A stretch of DNA of 64,000 bases, from contig NZ_CP107869.1 of assembly GCF_036013645.1 (NCBI RefSeq), positions 3,596,001-3,660,000 on the forward strand, in the 5' to 3' direction. The DNA is from Streptomyces sp. NBC_00490. GTDB taxonomy: Bacteria > Actinomycetota > Actinomycetes > Streptomycetales > Streptomycetaceae. Positions 55,996-64,000 of this stretch are shown piece after piece. How positions within the stretch are numbered: position 1 is the first letter of the stretch; the number at the start of each line of letters is the position of its first letter. Made by a program: the position numbers and the translations under genes. The notes beneath the pieces are model-generated. The model did not search any database. It saw only the letters and a list, made by a program, of their open reading frames with translations, and had not been told where the DNA came from.

Positions 55996-56967
55996 ATGAG
56001 TGAACTCTTCGGCACACTTTCCGACGGCACCCCGGTCCACCGCTGGACGCTGGAGCGGGCCGGCGTGCGGGTCAGGGTGCTGTCGTACGGCGGGATCGTG
56101 CAGTCCGCCGAGGTCCCGGACCGGGACGGGGGCACCGGGAACGTGGTGCTGGGGTTCGCGGAGCTGGACGGATATCTCACGCACACCGGGCCCTACTTCG
56201 GTGCGCTGATCGGCCGGTACGCGAACCGGATCGCCGGCGGCCGCTTCCCGCTGGACGGTGTGACGTACGCGCTGGCGCCCAACAGCGCGCCGAACTGCCT
56301 GCACGGCGGCGGGCGCGGCTTCGACAAGCGGGTGTGGGACGTGGCGCCCGTCGAGCACGGCATCCGGCTCTCCCGGGTCAGTCCGCACGGCGAGGAGGGC
56401 TTCCCGGGCCGGCTGGAGGTCTCGGCGACGTACACGCTGGACGCGGAGGGTGCGCTGCGGATCGCGTACGAGGCGGTGACGGACGCGCCGACGGTGCTCG
56501 CCCTGACGAACCACAGCTACTTCAACCTGGCCGGCTCCGGTGACGCGTGCGGCCATGAACTGCGGATCGCCGCCTCCCGGTTCACACCGGTCGACGCGGT
56601 CGGGATCCCGACCGGGGTGCTCCAGGACGTGACCGGCGGGCGCTTCGACTTCCGGGAGAGCCGGAAGGTGGGTTCGGGGTACGACCACAACTTCGTCCTC
56701 GACAAGGGTCTGACGCGGTCGCCGGCCGAGGTCGCCGAGCTGCACGACCCCTCCACCGGGCGGGTGCTGACGGTGTCCACCACCGAGCCGGGCCTGCAGC
56801 TGTACACCGCGGACCACCTGGAGGAGCCCTTCGTGCCCTGCGAGGGTGTCGCGCTGGAGACCCAGCACTTCCCGGACTCCCCGAACCGGCCGGAGTTCCC
56901 GAGCACGGTGCTGCGGCCGGGCGAGGTGTTCCGGTCGGAGACGGTGTACGCGTTCTCCACGCGCTGA
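55996..56967 (+). CDS. galM: Aldose 1-epimerase (galactose mutarotase)
   Basis: A 323-residue beta-sandwich enzyme. GRYANRIAGGRF, NCLHGGGRGFDKRVW (His), LALTNHSYFNLAG (catalytic His), and ALETQHFPDSPN (catalytic Glu) match the GalM active site. It interconverts alpha and beta anomers of aldohexoses. The beta-glucosidase gene converges on it; its products would be substrates, a plausible but unproven functional link. Start: the ATG at 55996. Confidence 0.92.
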   Translation: MSELFGTLSDGTPVHRWTLERAGVRVRVLSYGGIVQSAEVPDRDGGTGNVVLGFAELDGYLTHTGPYFGALIGRYANRIAGGRFPLDGVTYALAPNSAPNCLHGGGRGFDKRVWDVAPVEHGIRLSRVSPHGEEGFPGRLEVSATYTLDAEGALRIAYEAVTDAPTVLALTNHSYFNLAGSGDACGHELRIAASRFTPVDAVGIPTGVLQDVTGGRFDFRESRKVGSGYDHNFVLDKGLTRSPAEVAELHDPSTGRVLTVSTTEPGLQLYTADHLEEPFVPCEGVALETQHFPDSPNRPEFPSTVLRPGEVFRSETVYAFSTR

Positions 56968-56996
56968 GGCCCCGCCGAGGGTTGCGGAGAACCACA

Positions 56997-57032
56997 AGCC
57001 CCGGCCCGGGTGTCAGGTCCCGGACCGGGGCT
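56997..57032. terminator. Bidirectional terminator between galM and the beta-glucosidase gene
   Basis: An 8-bp outer stem agccccgg (56997-57004) pairs with 57025-57032, with a 5-bp inner stem, between convergent genes. Confidence 0.75.
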
Positions 57033-57057
57033 GCTCAGGGGGAGTCCTGCTCCCGGA

Positions 57058-59526
57058 TCAGACGTTAATCGTGGCGGTGAGGCGACGGTCCGTGATCGAG
57101 CGGCCGATCTGGATCTCGTACGAACCCTTCACAAACGACCATGAGCCCTCCGCGCCCTCTCCCCCGGTCCATGTCTCGAAGGCGCGGCGCGGGATCTCGA
57201 CGGTGACCTCCGCGCTCTCGCCGGGCGCGGCCTCGACACCGGCGAAGCCGGCCAGCAGGCGCTCGGGGCGGTCGGGGCCGGGAGCGTCGGTGGGGGCGAG
57301 GTAGACCTGGACGACCTCGCGGCCGGTGCGCCGGCCGGAGTTGCGGAGGCGGACGCGGACCGTGGTGCCCTCGACCTGGACGGACTCATACGTCCAGTCG
57401 GTGTAGCCGAGGCCGTGGCCGAAGGGGTACGAGGGGAGGCGGCCCTCCTTCGCCCAGGCGCGGTAGCCGATGAACACGTCCTCGGTGTACGGGAGTTCGC
57501 CGTCGGCGGGGATCACCCGGGTGACCGGGGCGGCCTCCAGGGAGCCCCAGGTCGTGGGCAGGCGACCGCCGGGCTCGTGGGCTCCGGTGAGGACGTCGGC
57601 CAGGGCGGCACCGCCCTCCTGGCCGGGGAACCAGCTCAGGAGGACGGCGGCGACGTCGTCGCGCCAGGGCAGTTCGACCGGGGAGCCGGAGTTGACGACG
57701 ACCACGGTGTTGGGGTTGGCGGCGGCGACGGCGCGGACGAGGTCGTCCTGGCGGCCGGGCAGTTCGAGGTCCCCGCGGTCGAAGCCCTCGGACTCGACGC
57801 GGTCGGTGGTGGCGACCACGACGACGGCGGTGTCGGCGTTCCGGGCGGCCTCGACGGCCTCGGCGATCAGTTCGTCGCCGTCGCGCCGCGGCTCCTGGTG
57901 GGCGAGCGCGAAGGCGATGACCATGAACGGGATGCCCTCGGGCAGCTGGAAGACGTAGGTGAGGGAGACCTCGACCGGCTCGCCCGCGGTCAGTTCGACC
58001 TCGCCGTGCGGTACCGGGGAGCCGAAGAACGCCTCGAAGGGGTCGCTGGTGTCGGCGGGGAGCTGGAGGTCGTCGTAGTACGTCGTGCCGTCGACGGTGA
58101 GGGTGAAGGCGCCGACGCCCTTGATGCCGAAGGTGTGGGTGCCGCTCTCGCGCGGGGTGAAGGTGCCGGTCAGCTCGATGGTGTGGAGCGTGTCGTGGGT
58201 GACGCCGTCGGGGAGGTCGTTGCCCATCCACTGGATCTGGCCGTTGGGGGCGTTGCCGGTGCCGATGACGTTGCCGTCGATGTCGCGGCAGACGGCGCGC
58301 AGGGTGAAGCCCTTGTCTGCGACCGCGAGTTCGGTGTTGGGGTCGGCGCCGACGGCGTAGGTGAGGGTGCCCTCGGGGAGGGCGGCGGTGAGGCCGTCGA
58401 GCGGGGAGACGATGCGGGGCGGGAAGACGGTGGCGGAGCCGCCGCCGAGGACGCGGGCGTCGCGGGCGGCGGCGCCGATCAGCGCCACGGTGCCCTGCTT
58501 CAGCGGCAGCGCGCTGTTCCCGTCGCGTACCTCGTTACGGACCAGCACGAAGGCGCGGCGGGCGATCTCGCGGGCCAGCGCCTCGCCGTCGATCGTCTCC
58601 GGGAGCTCGGTGACGACCGGCTCGGCGTGCTCCAGGATGCCCACGCGGGCGGCGAGCCGCAGGACGTTGCGTACCGCCTCGTCGACCTTGGCCTCCTCGA
58701 CCTCGCCGTCGCGGACGGCCTGGGCGAGGGCCTCGCCGTACACGGTCTGCGGGCCCGGCATGGCGACGTCGAGGCCGCCCTCGATGGCGCCCTTCGTCGA
58801 GCGGGCGGCCATCCAGTCGGAGACGTTGTAGCCGTCGAAGCCCCACTCGCCGCGCGCGATCTCGTTCACGAGGTGGTGGTGCTCGGTCATCGTCACGCCG
58901 TTGACCTGGTTGTACGCGGTCATGATGCCCCACGGGCGGGCGTTCTCGACGATGAGCTCGAAGGGCCGCAGGTAGAGCTCGCGCAGGGCGCGCTCGGAGA
59001 CGACGTTGTTGACCGTGAAGCGGTCGGTCTCGGCGTCGTTGGCGACGAAGTGCTTGACGGTGGTGCCGACTCCGCCGGACTGGACGCCGTTCACATAGCC
59101 CGCGCCGATGAGTCCGGTGAGGTACGGGTCCTCGCTGTAGGCCTCGAAGTGGCGGCCGCCGAGCGGGGAGCGGTGCAGGTTGACGGTGGGGGCGAGCAGG
59201 ACGTGGACGCCCTTGCGGCGGGCCTCCTGGGCGAGCAGCGCGCCGGCGCGGCGGGCGAGTTCGGGGTCCCAGGTGGCGCCGAGCGCGGTCGGGGACGGCA
59301 GCGCGATCGAGGGGTCGTCGGCGGTCCAGCGCACGCCTCGGACGCCGATCGGCCCGTCGGACATGACGAGCGACTCGAGGCCGATCTCGGGCAGGGCGGG
59401 CAGCGTCCACATGTCCTGGCCGGCCAGCAGCCGGGCCTTCGCGTCCAGGTCGAGCTTGCCGAGGGCCGCCTCGACGGCAGCCTCGCGTGCCTGGTCCGCG
59501 CGAGTGGTGGATTGGGTGCCCGCCAT
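57058..59526 (-). CDS. Glycoside hydrolase family 3 beta-glucosidase with PA14 domain
   Basis: An 822-residue protein. The GH3 N-terminal barrel includes GTTVKHFVANDAETDR (substrate-binding K-H) and FDGYNVSDWMA with the nucleophile Asp in S-D-W. The C-terminal alpha/beta domain is interrupted by a PA14 beta domain (about residues 380-525, GTGNAPNGQIQWMGNDLPDG to YYDDLQLPAD), and a fibronectin-III-like domain ends the protein. No signal peptide is present, so it hydrolyses imported beta-oligosaccharides. AGGAGG precedes the ATG at 59526. It is divergent from a TetR gene. Confidence 0.93.
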   Translation of the reverse strand: MAGTQSTTRADQAREAAVEAALGKLDLDAKARLLAGQDMWTLPALPEIGLESLVMSDGPIGVRGVRWTADDPSIALPSPTALGATWDPELARRAGALLAQEARRKGVHVLLAPTVNLHRSPLGGRHFEAYSEDPYLTGLIGAGYVNGVQSGGVGTTVKHFVANDAETDRFTVNNVVSERALRELYLRPFELIVENARPWGIMTAYNQVNGVTMTEHHHLVNEIARGEWGFDGYNVSDWMAARSTKGAIEGGLDVAMPGPQTVYGEALAQAVRDGEVEEAKVDEAVRNVLRLAARVGILEHAEPVVTELPETIDGEALAREIARRAFVLVRNEVRDGNSALPLKQGTVALIGAAARDARVLGGGSATVFPPRIVSPLDGLTAALPEGTLTYAVGADPNTELAVADKGFTLRAVCRDIDGNVIGTGNAPNGQIQWMGNDLPDGVTHDTLHTIELTGTFTPRESGTHTFGIKGVGAFTLTVDGTTYYDDLQLPADTSDPFEAFFGSPVPHGEVELTAGEPVEVSLTYVFQLPEGIPFMVIAFALAHQEPRRDGDELIAEAVEAARNADTAVVVVATTDRVESEGFDRGDLELPGRQDDLVRAVAAANPNTVVVVNSGSPVELPWRDDVAAVLLSWFPGQEGGAALADVLTGAHEPGGRLPTTWGSLEAAPVTRVIPADGELPYTEDVFIGYRAWAKEGRLPSYPFGHGLGYTDWTYESVQVEGTTVRVRLRNSGRRTGREVVQVYLAPTDAPGPDRPERLLAGFAGVEAAPGESAEVTVEIPRRAFETWTGGEGAEGSWSFVKGSYEIQIGRSITDRRLTATINV

Positions 59527-59576
59527 GGGGTCCTCCTGGTGTCGGGTCCGTGCCGTTCCCCCATCGTGCACCCGTT

Positions 59577-59594
59577 ACCTGTAGACCGGTAGGT
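59577..59594. promoter_or_regulatory. Imperfect palindrome in the beta-glucosidase/TetR control region
   Basis: ACCTGTAGACCGGTAGGT has 4-bp outer arms ACCT/AGGT and partial inner symmetry, about 50 bp upstream of the beta-glucosidase start. It is a candidate operator. Confidence 0.4.
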
Positions 59595-59622
59595 TTCGTT
59601 ATCTGGCCGTTATATATGGCAT

Positions 59623-59646
59623 GGGGTCATGCCGTACGGTGACCCC
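59623..59646. promoter_or_regulatory. Inverted repeat abutting the TetR start codon
   Basis: GGGGTCA (59623-59629) and TGACCCC (59640-59646) are perfect inverted arms with a 10-bp spacer, directly before the TetR ATG at 59647. An overlapping GGCATG/CATGCC repeat and a TATATA -10-like element (59611) lie just upstream. It is likely an autoregulatory operator. Confidence 0.5.
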
Positions 59647-60228
59647 ATGAACGCCAGGGTCAGGAGTGAGGAACGGCGCGCGGAGATCGTCCGGGCGGCC
59701 CTGGAGGTGATCGCCGAGCGCGGCTACCGCGGGGCGAGCCTGGCCGCCGTGGCGGAGCGCGTCGGGCTCACCCAGCAGGGGCTGCTGCACCACTTCCCCA
59801 CCAAGGAAGCACTGCTGGTCACCGTGCTCAAGGAGCGGGACCAGTGGGACGCGGTGCCGGACACCCAGTGGCGGATCGACCTGCTCGCCTCGCTCGTCGA
59901 GTACAACGCGATGCGGCCCGGCATCATCCAGACCTTCTCGGCGCTGCTCGGCGAGAGCGTGACGGACGGGCATCCGGCGCGCGCGTACTTCACCGAGCGC
60001 TATGCGCAGGTGCGCGAGTCGATGGCGGCGGTGCTGCGTGCCGAGTACGGGGACCGGCTGCCGAACGGGCTGACGCCCGAGCGGACGGCTCCGCTGCTGG
60101 TGGCGGTCATGGACGGGCTCCAGTACCAGTGGCTCCTCGACCCCGAGTCGGTGGACATGCCGGGGGCGTTCCGGGACTTCCTCAGTCTGCTGGGCGAGAA
60201 CCCCGGGACCCCTGAGAACCCGGCCTGA
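59647..60228 (+). CDS. TetR/AcrR family regulator, probable repressor of the beta-glucosidase gene
   Basis: A 193-residue protein. The N-terminal HTH (RRAEIVRAALEVIAERGYRGASLAAVAERVGLTQQGLLHHFPTKEAL in continuous order) is of TetR type; the C-terminal region is the helical effector domain. It is divergent from the GH3 gene with a 120-bp gap, consistent with sugar-responsive repression. The ATG at 59647 is used; an upstream in-frame start adds six residues. The last 47 bp overlap the convergent RidA gene. Confidence 0.9.
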   Translation: MNARVRSEERRAEIVRAALEVIAERGYRGASLAAVAERVGLTQQGLLHHFPTKEALLVTVLKERDQWDAVPDTQWRIDLLASLVEYNAMRPGIIQTFSALLGESVTDGHPARAYFTERYAQVRESMAAVLRAEYGDRLPNGLTPERTAPLLVAVMDGLQYQWLLDPESVDMPGAFRDFLSLLGENPGTPENPA

Positions 60229-60601
60229 CCGCGGCGACCACCTCCACCTCGATCTGCGCCTCCGGCCGGAACAGCTTCGGCACCTCGAAGGTCATGCTGG
60301 TGGGCGGGGTCCCGGTGAGGAACTCCCTGCGCACGGCGCCGTATTCCTGGAGCCTGTCGATGTCGGTGAGGTAGGTGCGGATGTTGATGATGTCCGCGAG
60401 GGTGCCGCCGTGGGCCTTCAGCAGGGCCTCGATCGTCTCGAAGACGCCCCGGCTCTGCTCGGCCAGGGTCTCCCCCTCGGCGATCTGTCCGGAGACGAAC
60501 AACAGGGCGCTGCCGTCGGCCTGTTCGACTCGGGCGACCTGGGAGTAGTAGGGGCTCAGGGGCTGGGGCGCGGAGGCGGGGTTGTCGAGGGTGACCTTCA
60601 T
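60182..60601 (-). CDS. RidA family (YjgF/YER057c/UK114) protein
   Basis: A 139-residue RidA protein. LLFVSGQIAEGETLAEQSRGVFETIEALLKAHGG and the late Arg in VVAAVRPG match the family; the substrate-binding R-x-F-L and P-P-T-S-M-T segments are present. RidA hydrolyses reactive enamine/imine intermediates. It is downstream of a beta-hydroxyacid dehydrogenase (gap 20 bp), presumably one operon. The extreme C-terminus overlaps the TetR gene on the other strand. Confidence 0.9.
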   Translation of the reverse strand: MKVTLDNPASAPQPLSPYYSQVARVEQADGSALLFVSGQIAEGETLAEQSRGVFETIEALLKAHGGTLADIINIRTYLTDIDRLQEYGAVRREFLTGTPPTSMTFEVPKLFRPEAQIEVEVVAAVRPGSQGSRGSRPAD

Positions 60602-60621
60602 GGATTCCCTTGTCTGCGAGG

Positions 60622-61419
60622 TCAGGCGGTGCGGATGCGGGCCGCGGCCCGGGAGATGTCCTCGCCGGGTTCGGCGACCCGGCGGTAGTGCTCCGACGCG
60701 GCCTCGATGACGGGCAGTCGTGCCGTCTTCGTGGCCAGGTCGAGGTCCTTCAGCGCGAGCGTGGCGTCGAAGTGCACGCCCTCGGCGTGGGCGCGGGCGA
60801 CGACTCCGGAGAGGGGGCCGTTCGCGAGGGCGGTGCGGGCCGTGTCGCCGTCCAGGCCGAGGGCGTCGGCGAGCCGCAGGGCTTCGGCGACCACCGCGAT
60901 CCCGCTGATGACGGCCGAGTTGAGGACGAGCTTGAGGGCGGCGCCGGAGCCGAGGGTTCCCGTGCGGGTGACGTTGCCGAGGTGGGCGAGGAGGTGCTCG
61001 ACGCCGGCCGTGTCACCGCCGGCGAGGATGCCGAGAGCGCCCGCGGCCGCCTTGTCGGTGCTGCCCATGACGGGGGCGTCGACGAGGGTGACGCCTTCGG
61101 GCAGTCGGGCCGCGAGGCGGTGTACGGCTTCCGGGCCGACGGTCGACATCTCGATCCAGTGGACGCCCGGCCGCAGGGCTGCCGCGGCGGCCCCCGCCAC
61201 CCCCTCCAGCGCGTCCGGGCCGGCGAGCATGGTGATGACGACGTCGGCGTCCCGGACCGCGTCGGCCGGGGAGGCGGCGAGTCCGGCCCCCTCCGCGACG
61301 AGCGGTACGGCCTTCTCGGCGGTGCGGTTCCAGACGGTCAACGGGTGGCCCGCGGCGAGGAGTCGGCGGGCCATGGGGGCGCCCATGTGCCCCAGGCCGA
61401 GGAATGCGATGTGCTCCAT
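60622..61419 (-). CDS. NAD(P)-dependent beta-hydroxyacid dehydrogenase family oxidoreductase
   Basis: A 265-residue protein. IAFLGLGHMGAPMARRLLAAGH is the Rossmann G-x-G-x-x-G of the 3-hydroxyisobutyrate dehydrogenase family, VDAPVMGSTDKAAAGAL matches the D-A-P-V-x-G-x-x-x-A motif, GSGAALKLVLN carries the catalytic Lys, and LKDLDLA is the late K-D motif. It oxidises a short beta-hydroxyacid or reduces a related imine; the exact substrate is unknown. It is divergent from a LysR gene, the probable regulator. A much longer upstream reading frame exists but runs antisense to that LysR gene. Confidence 0.9.
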   Translation of the reverse strand: MEHIAFLGLGHMGAPMARRLLAAGHPLTVWNRTAEKAVPLVAEGAGLAASPADAVRDADVVITMLAGPDALEGVAGAAAAALRPGVHWIEMSTVGPEAVHRLAARLPEGVTLVDAPVMGSTDKAAAGALGILAGGDTAGVEHLLAHLGNVTRTGTLGSGAALKLVLNSAVISGIAVVAEALRLADALGLDGDTARTALANGPLSGVVARAHAEGVHFDATLALKDLDLATKTARLPVIEAASEHYRRVAEPGEDISRAAARIRTA

Positions 61420-61459
61420 GGCGCCGACGCTATGTCCGCCCCTGTGATGCGACAAGCGA

Positions 61460-62404
61460 ATGTCTAGCATGGCTCCCATGCCGTCTCCGCATGAGCTGCC
61501 CGATCTCTCCACCGTCTGGCTGCGCGCCTTCCTGGAAGTCGCCCGCCGGGGTTCCTTCACGGGCGCCGCCCGGAGCCTCGGCTGGACCCAGTCCGCGGTG
61601 TCCCGGCAGATCTCCTCGCTGGAGTCGGCGCTGGGCGGGGGCCCGCTCTTCGACCGGCTGCCGCGGGGCGTACGGCTCACCGAGGCGGGCCGGGTGCTCG
61701 TGCCGCACGCGGAGGCCGTCGTCGAGGCGCTGCACGGGGCCGGGCGCGAGCTGGCGGCGCTGCGCGAAGTGGCGGGCGGGAGGCTGCGGTTCGGGGCGTT
61801 CGCCACGGCCGACGCGGCGCTGGTGCCGCGTGCGCTGGGTGCCTTCCGCGAGCGGCATCCGCGCGTGCGGGTCTCCCGCGAGGAGGGGTTCACCCCCGCG
61901 CTCCTGGAACGGCTCGCCGCCGGGCATCTGGACCTGGCGGTGGTGTCCACGACGGGCGGCGCGCCGCTGGAGCCGTACACCCTCCACCACCTCCTCGACG
62001 AGTCCCTGTACGTCGCCGTCCCGGCCGCGCATCCGCTGGCGGACGGCGGTCCGGTCCGCCTCGGCCGACTCGCCGACGCCGACTGGATCTCCGGCAGCGC
62101 ACGCCCGGAGGGCACGCTCCTGGACGCGGCCCTGCGCCAGGGCTTCCGGCCGCGCGTCGCCCACGTCGTCGCCGAGTGGACCGCCAAGCAGGGCTACGTC
62201 GCCGCGGGCCTCGGCGTGACCCTGGTCCCGGCGCTGGCGGCGGAGTCGGTTCGGCCGGACGTCGCCCTGCTGCCGGTCCTGGACGAGAGGGCACCGGCGC
62301 GGGCGGTGTACGCGGCGACCGTGCGGGGACGGACGCCGGCGCCCGCGGTGGAGGCGTTCGTGGGGGCGCTGCGGGAGGCCGTGCGGCGCATCCCGGGTTG
62401 CTGA
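61460..62404 (+). CDS. LysR family transcriptional regulator
   Basis: A 314-residue protein. WLRAFLEVARRGSFTGAARSLGWTQSAVSRQISSLESALG (consecutive HTH helices) is the LysR DNA-binding domain, and the remaining ~220 residues are the periplasmic-binding-like effector domain (RFGAFATADAALVPRAL, QGYVAAGLGVTLVP). It is divergent from the dehydrogenase/RidA operon, so control of that operon is probable. The ATG at 61460 is followed by alternatives at 61469 and 61478. Confidence 0.92.
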   Translation: MSSMAPMPSPHELPDLSTVWLRAFLEVARRGSFTGAARSLGWTQSAVSRQISSLESALGGGPLFDRLPRGVRLTEAGRVLVPHAEAVVEALHGAGRELAALREVAGGRLRFGAFATADAALVPRALGAFRERHPRVRVSREEGFTPALLERLAAGHLDLAVVSTTGGAPLEPYTLHHLLDESLYVAVPAAHPLADGGPVRLGRLADADWISGSARPEGTLLDAALRQGFRPRVAHVVAEWTAKQGYVAAGLGVTLVPALAAESVRPDVALLPVLDERAPARAVYAATVRGRTPAPAVEAFVGALREAVRRIPGC

Positions 62405-62580
62405 GCGGTGTGCCAAGTGCGGTCGTCCGCGGCGCCATCGTGGCTGGTCGACTACGGCACGGACGAACGCCGAGGAACCCTCTTCCTGAGTCACACCCCA
62501 TGGCGTAGACCACTTCCGTCACGCATACTGCCGCCGTCGGCACCACCACGCTCCCCACGGCGACGGAAGGCTGAACTCCC

Positions 62581-63819
62581 TTGAATTCCCTACGTGTTCG
62601 AGTCGGTGTGATCGGGTTCGCCCTGATGGCCGGGCTCGCGATACCCCAGGCCGCCGAGGCGGCTCCCACCGCCACCGTCGAGGAACAGCGGCTCGACAAG
62701 GCCGTTCCGCAGGAGATTCTGCGGCGGTCCGGATTCGACTCCGTGGCACCGGAGTTCGCGCGGGAGCTCGGCTCGGCGCGCAGTTATGCGCAGGCCCGCC
62801 GGATCGTCGTACGCGAAGGATCCGCGCTGTGGAAGCGGGCCGTCGACCGGGCGCAGGGGCGGGGGCCGGCCGGGGGTGATCTGAGCCGGGACGACGACCG
62901 GCCGCTGTACTGGGCGCGGTTGGGGATGACGCGGGAGGTGCGGACCTGGGAGCCGGGGTTCGGGCTGGGCGACGGGCAACGGGCCGCGCTGCTGGACGAG
63001 TTGGAGCGGACCTCGCGGGGGCAGACCGCCATCCGGTATCCGTCCGGGAAGGGGATCAAGCGAATCCTCGTCACCGGGTTCGATCCGTTCACGCTGGACC
63101 GGGACGTCCGGATCTCCAATCCGTCCGGGGCGACCGCGCTCGCGCTCGACGGCACGGTGATCGAGACGGCGCAGGGGCCGGCACGGGTGGAGACGGCCGT
63201 GTTCCCCGTGCGCTGGCGGGACTTCGCGGAGGGGACGGTCGAGCGGACGTTGCGGCCGTATCTGCGCAAGGCCGACCTCTTCACCACGGTCAGCCAGGGG
63301 CGGGTCGGTCGGTTCGACGTCGAGCGGACCAACGGGGCCTGGCGGGGCGGGTTCCCGGACAACGAGAACATCTCCCGGACGGAGACCGTCCCCGTCACCG
63401 ATCCGGCCTCGCAACCGCAGTGGACGACGACGACCCTGCCGTACAAGGACATGGTGGCGGCGAGCACCGGGCGCTTCCCCGTGTACGACAACACGAGCGT
63501 GACCGAGATCCCGGCGGGAGCGACGGAACCCGTCGTACGGGCCGACGGGCCGACGGCGGGGTCGACGGCCCGGGCCGGGGGCGGCGGGGACTATCTGTCG
63601 AACGAGATCGCCTACCGGGCCACGCTGTTGCGGGACCGGCTGGGGCTGCACGACAAGCTGCCGGGTGGGCATGTGCACACGCCCGTGCTCCAGTTCGCCA
63701 CCGGCAACACCACCGAGGTCACCGACCCCGAGTTCGTGCGGAACCGGCTGGACATCATCGCCCAGGTGCGGTCGCTCGTGACCGTGGCGGTCAATGAGAC
63801 GGGGCGAACGCGAGACTGA
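62581..63819 (+). CDS. Secreted pyroglutamyl-peptidase (C15-like) homologue with Ser at the catalytic Cys position
   Basis: A 412-residue protein. A Sec signal (residues 1-28, ending EAAPT) and a ~130-residue helical N-region precede the C15-like domain. RILVTGFDPF (160-169) and SNPSG match pyroglutamyl peptidase I, and VGRFDVERTN aligns with the catalytic Glu (E249). GGDYLSNEIAYRATL aligns with the C15 nucleophile segment G-x-x-x-C-N, but the Cys is Ser340. GGHVHTP supplies His366. Cytosolic C15 enzymes are ~215 residues, so this is almost twice as long. The TTG start at 62581 follows GGAAGG. The last 29 bp overlap a convergent gene. Confidence 0.82.
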   Translation: MNSLRVRVGVIGFALMAGLAIPQAAEAAPTATVEEQRLDKAVPQEILRRSGFDSVAPEFARELGSARSYAQARRIVVREGSALWKRAVDRAQGRGPAGGDLSRDDDRPLYWARLGMTREVRTWEPGFGLGDGQRAALLDELERTSRGQTAIRYPSGKGIKRILVTGFDPFTLDRDVRISNPSGATALALDGTVIETAQGPARVETAVFPVRWRDFAEGTVERTLRPYLRKADLFTTVSQGRVGRFDVERTNGAWRGGFPDNENISRTETVPVTDPASQPQWTTTTLPYKDMVAASTGRFPVYDNTSVTEIPAGATEPVVRADGPTAGSTARAGGGGDYLSNEIAYRATLLRDRLGLHDKLPGGHVHTPVLQFATGNTTEVTDPEFVRNRLDIIAQVRSLVTVAVNETGRTRD

Positions 63820-64000
63820 CGCCGAGGCCGGCCAGGACCGAGCCGATCACCTTGTTGAGGATCTTCTGGCCGCGGAGCATCAGGGTGCGCATGCGGTCGT
63901 GCGAGAAGAAGACCGCGACGACGCCGAACCACAGCAGGTGGGCCAGCGACATGAACAGGCCGTAGCCCACCTGCTGGTGGACGGGGGTGCCGGGGCTGAC
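63791..64000 (-). CDS. LysE/RhtB family exporter, C-terminal fragment (5' end outside window)
   Basis: Seventy residues to the stop at 63791. A membrane helix (FMSLAHLLWFGVVAVFFS) is followed by HDRMRTLMLRGQKILNKVIGSVLAGLGVSLAFAPSH, the typical C-terminal end of LysE-type amino-acid or metabolite exporters. The N-terminus lies beyond the right edge. It overlaps the convergent peptidase gene by 29 bp. Confidence 0.8.
   Translation of the reverse strand, partial: VSPGTPVHQQVGYGLFMSLAHLLWFGVVAVFFSHDRMRTLMLRGQKILNKVIGSVLAGLGVSLAFAPSH

Noticed and set aside
60622..62187. A 521-residue minus-strand frame extending the dehydrogenase upstream through the LysR gene
   Set aside because: The extra 256 residues are Arg/Ser/Pro-rich noise antisense to a clear LysR protein; the Rossmann motif begins right after the ATG at 61419.

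Overview
The window looks like a piece of a Streptomyces chromosome. It has very high GC with G/C in third codon positions, frequent GTG and TTG starts behind purine-rich ribosome sites, many small actinobacterial DUF families (DUF1992, DUF2277, DUF3052, DUF3145, DUF4429), and the fasR-fabD-fabH-acpP-fabF fatty-acid locus in its Streptomyces order. Most of it reads as chromosomal core. One intact insertion sequence and several families of short dispersed intergenic repeats are the visible mobile or selfish elements.

Layout, left to right. 1-9 kb: a truncated GT87/PAP2 fusion membrane enzyme, a secreted DUF2330 protein with a TTA codon, an O-methyltransferase, a small FHA protein, a pair of paralogous unknown proteins, a GNAT enzyme, and a DHA2 exporter with a fused MarR-like domain. 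9-21 kb: a peptidoglycan-binding protein, a HAD phosphatase, a GDT1 cation transporter, a secreted HNH nuclease, a PhoD-like phosphoesterase, an FAD/NAD(P) protein, DoxX, DedA, a metallo-hydrolase and a ketopantoate reductase-like enzyme. 21-25 kb: tRNA-Val(UAC), a DUF4097 lipoprotein with a GDGSV-type repeat, a long coiled-coil protein, an FmdB zinc ribbon and a second DedA protein.

25-34 kb is the most distinctive block, a Ter (tellurium-resistance type) stress-response locus. One strand carries a CitE-like aldolase, a four-part phosphoribosyltransferase/TRSP/StiP/PELOTA fusion protein and a HAD phosphatase, all apparently co-transcribed. Around them lie four TerD-superfamily proteins and a TerC-like DUF475 membrane protein. 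By the published comparative-genomics model of Ter systems (Anantharaman, Iyer and Aravind), the enzymes would make a nucleoside-like metabolite and the TerD/TerC proteins would sense metal or stress at the membrane. The ATP-grasp enzyme often found with such modules is not in this window. The fusion protein contains, in frame, a copy of a repeat that is otherwise intergenic in the window.

34-49 kb: an AhpE-like peroxiredoxin, DUF3052, pyruvate dehydrogenase E1 (aceE), a potassium channel, a second DHA2 exporter with a divergent TetR gene, an alpha/beta hydrolase, DUF4429, a MerR/aldo-keto reductase operon with a clean MerR operator, an IS630-family element inserted just upstream of a GNAT gene, a serine hydrolase, and a convergent junction filled with two inverted repeat copies. 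49-55 kb: pirin, then fasR and the type II fatty-acid synthase genes, then DUF3145. 55-64 kb: an SGNH esterase, galactose mutarotase, a GH3 beta-glucosidase with its divergent TetR regulator, RidA and a beta-hydroxyacid dehydrogenase with a divergent LysR regulator, a secreted pyroglutamyl-peptidase homologue whose catalytic Cys appears to be Ser, and the C-terminal end of a LysE-type exporter at the right edge.
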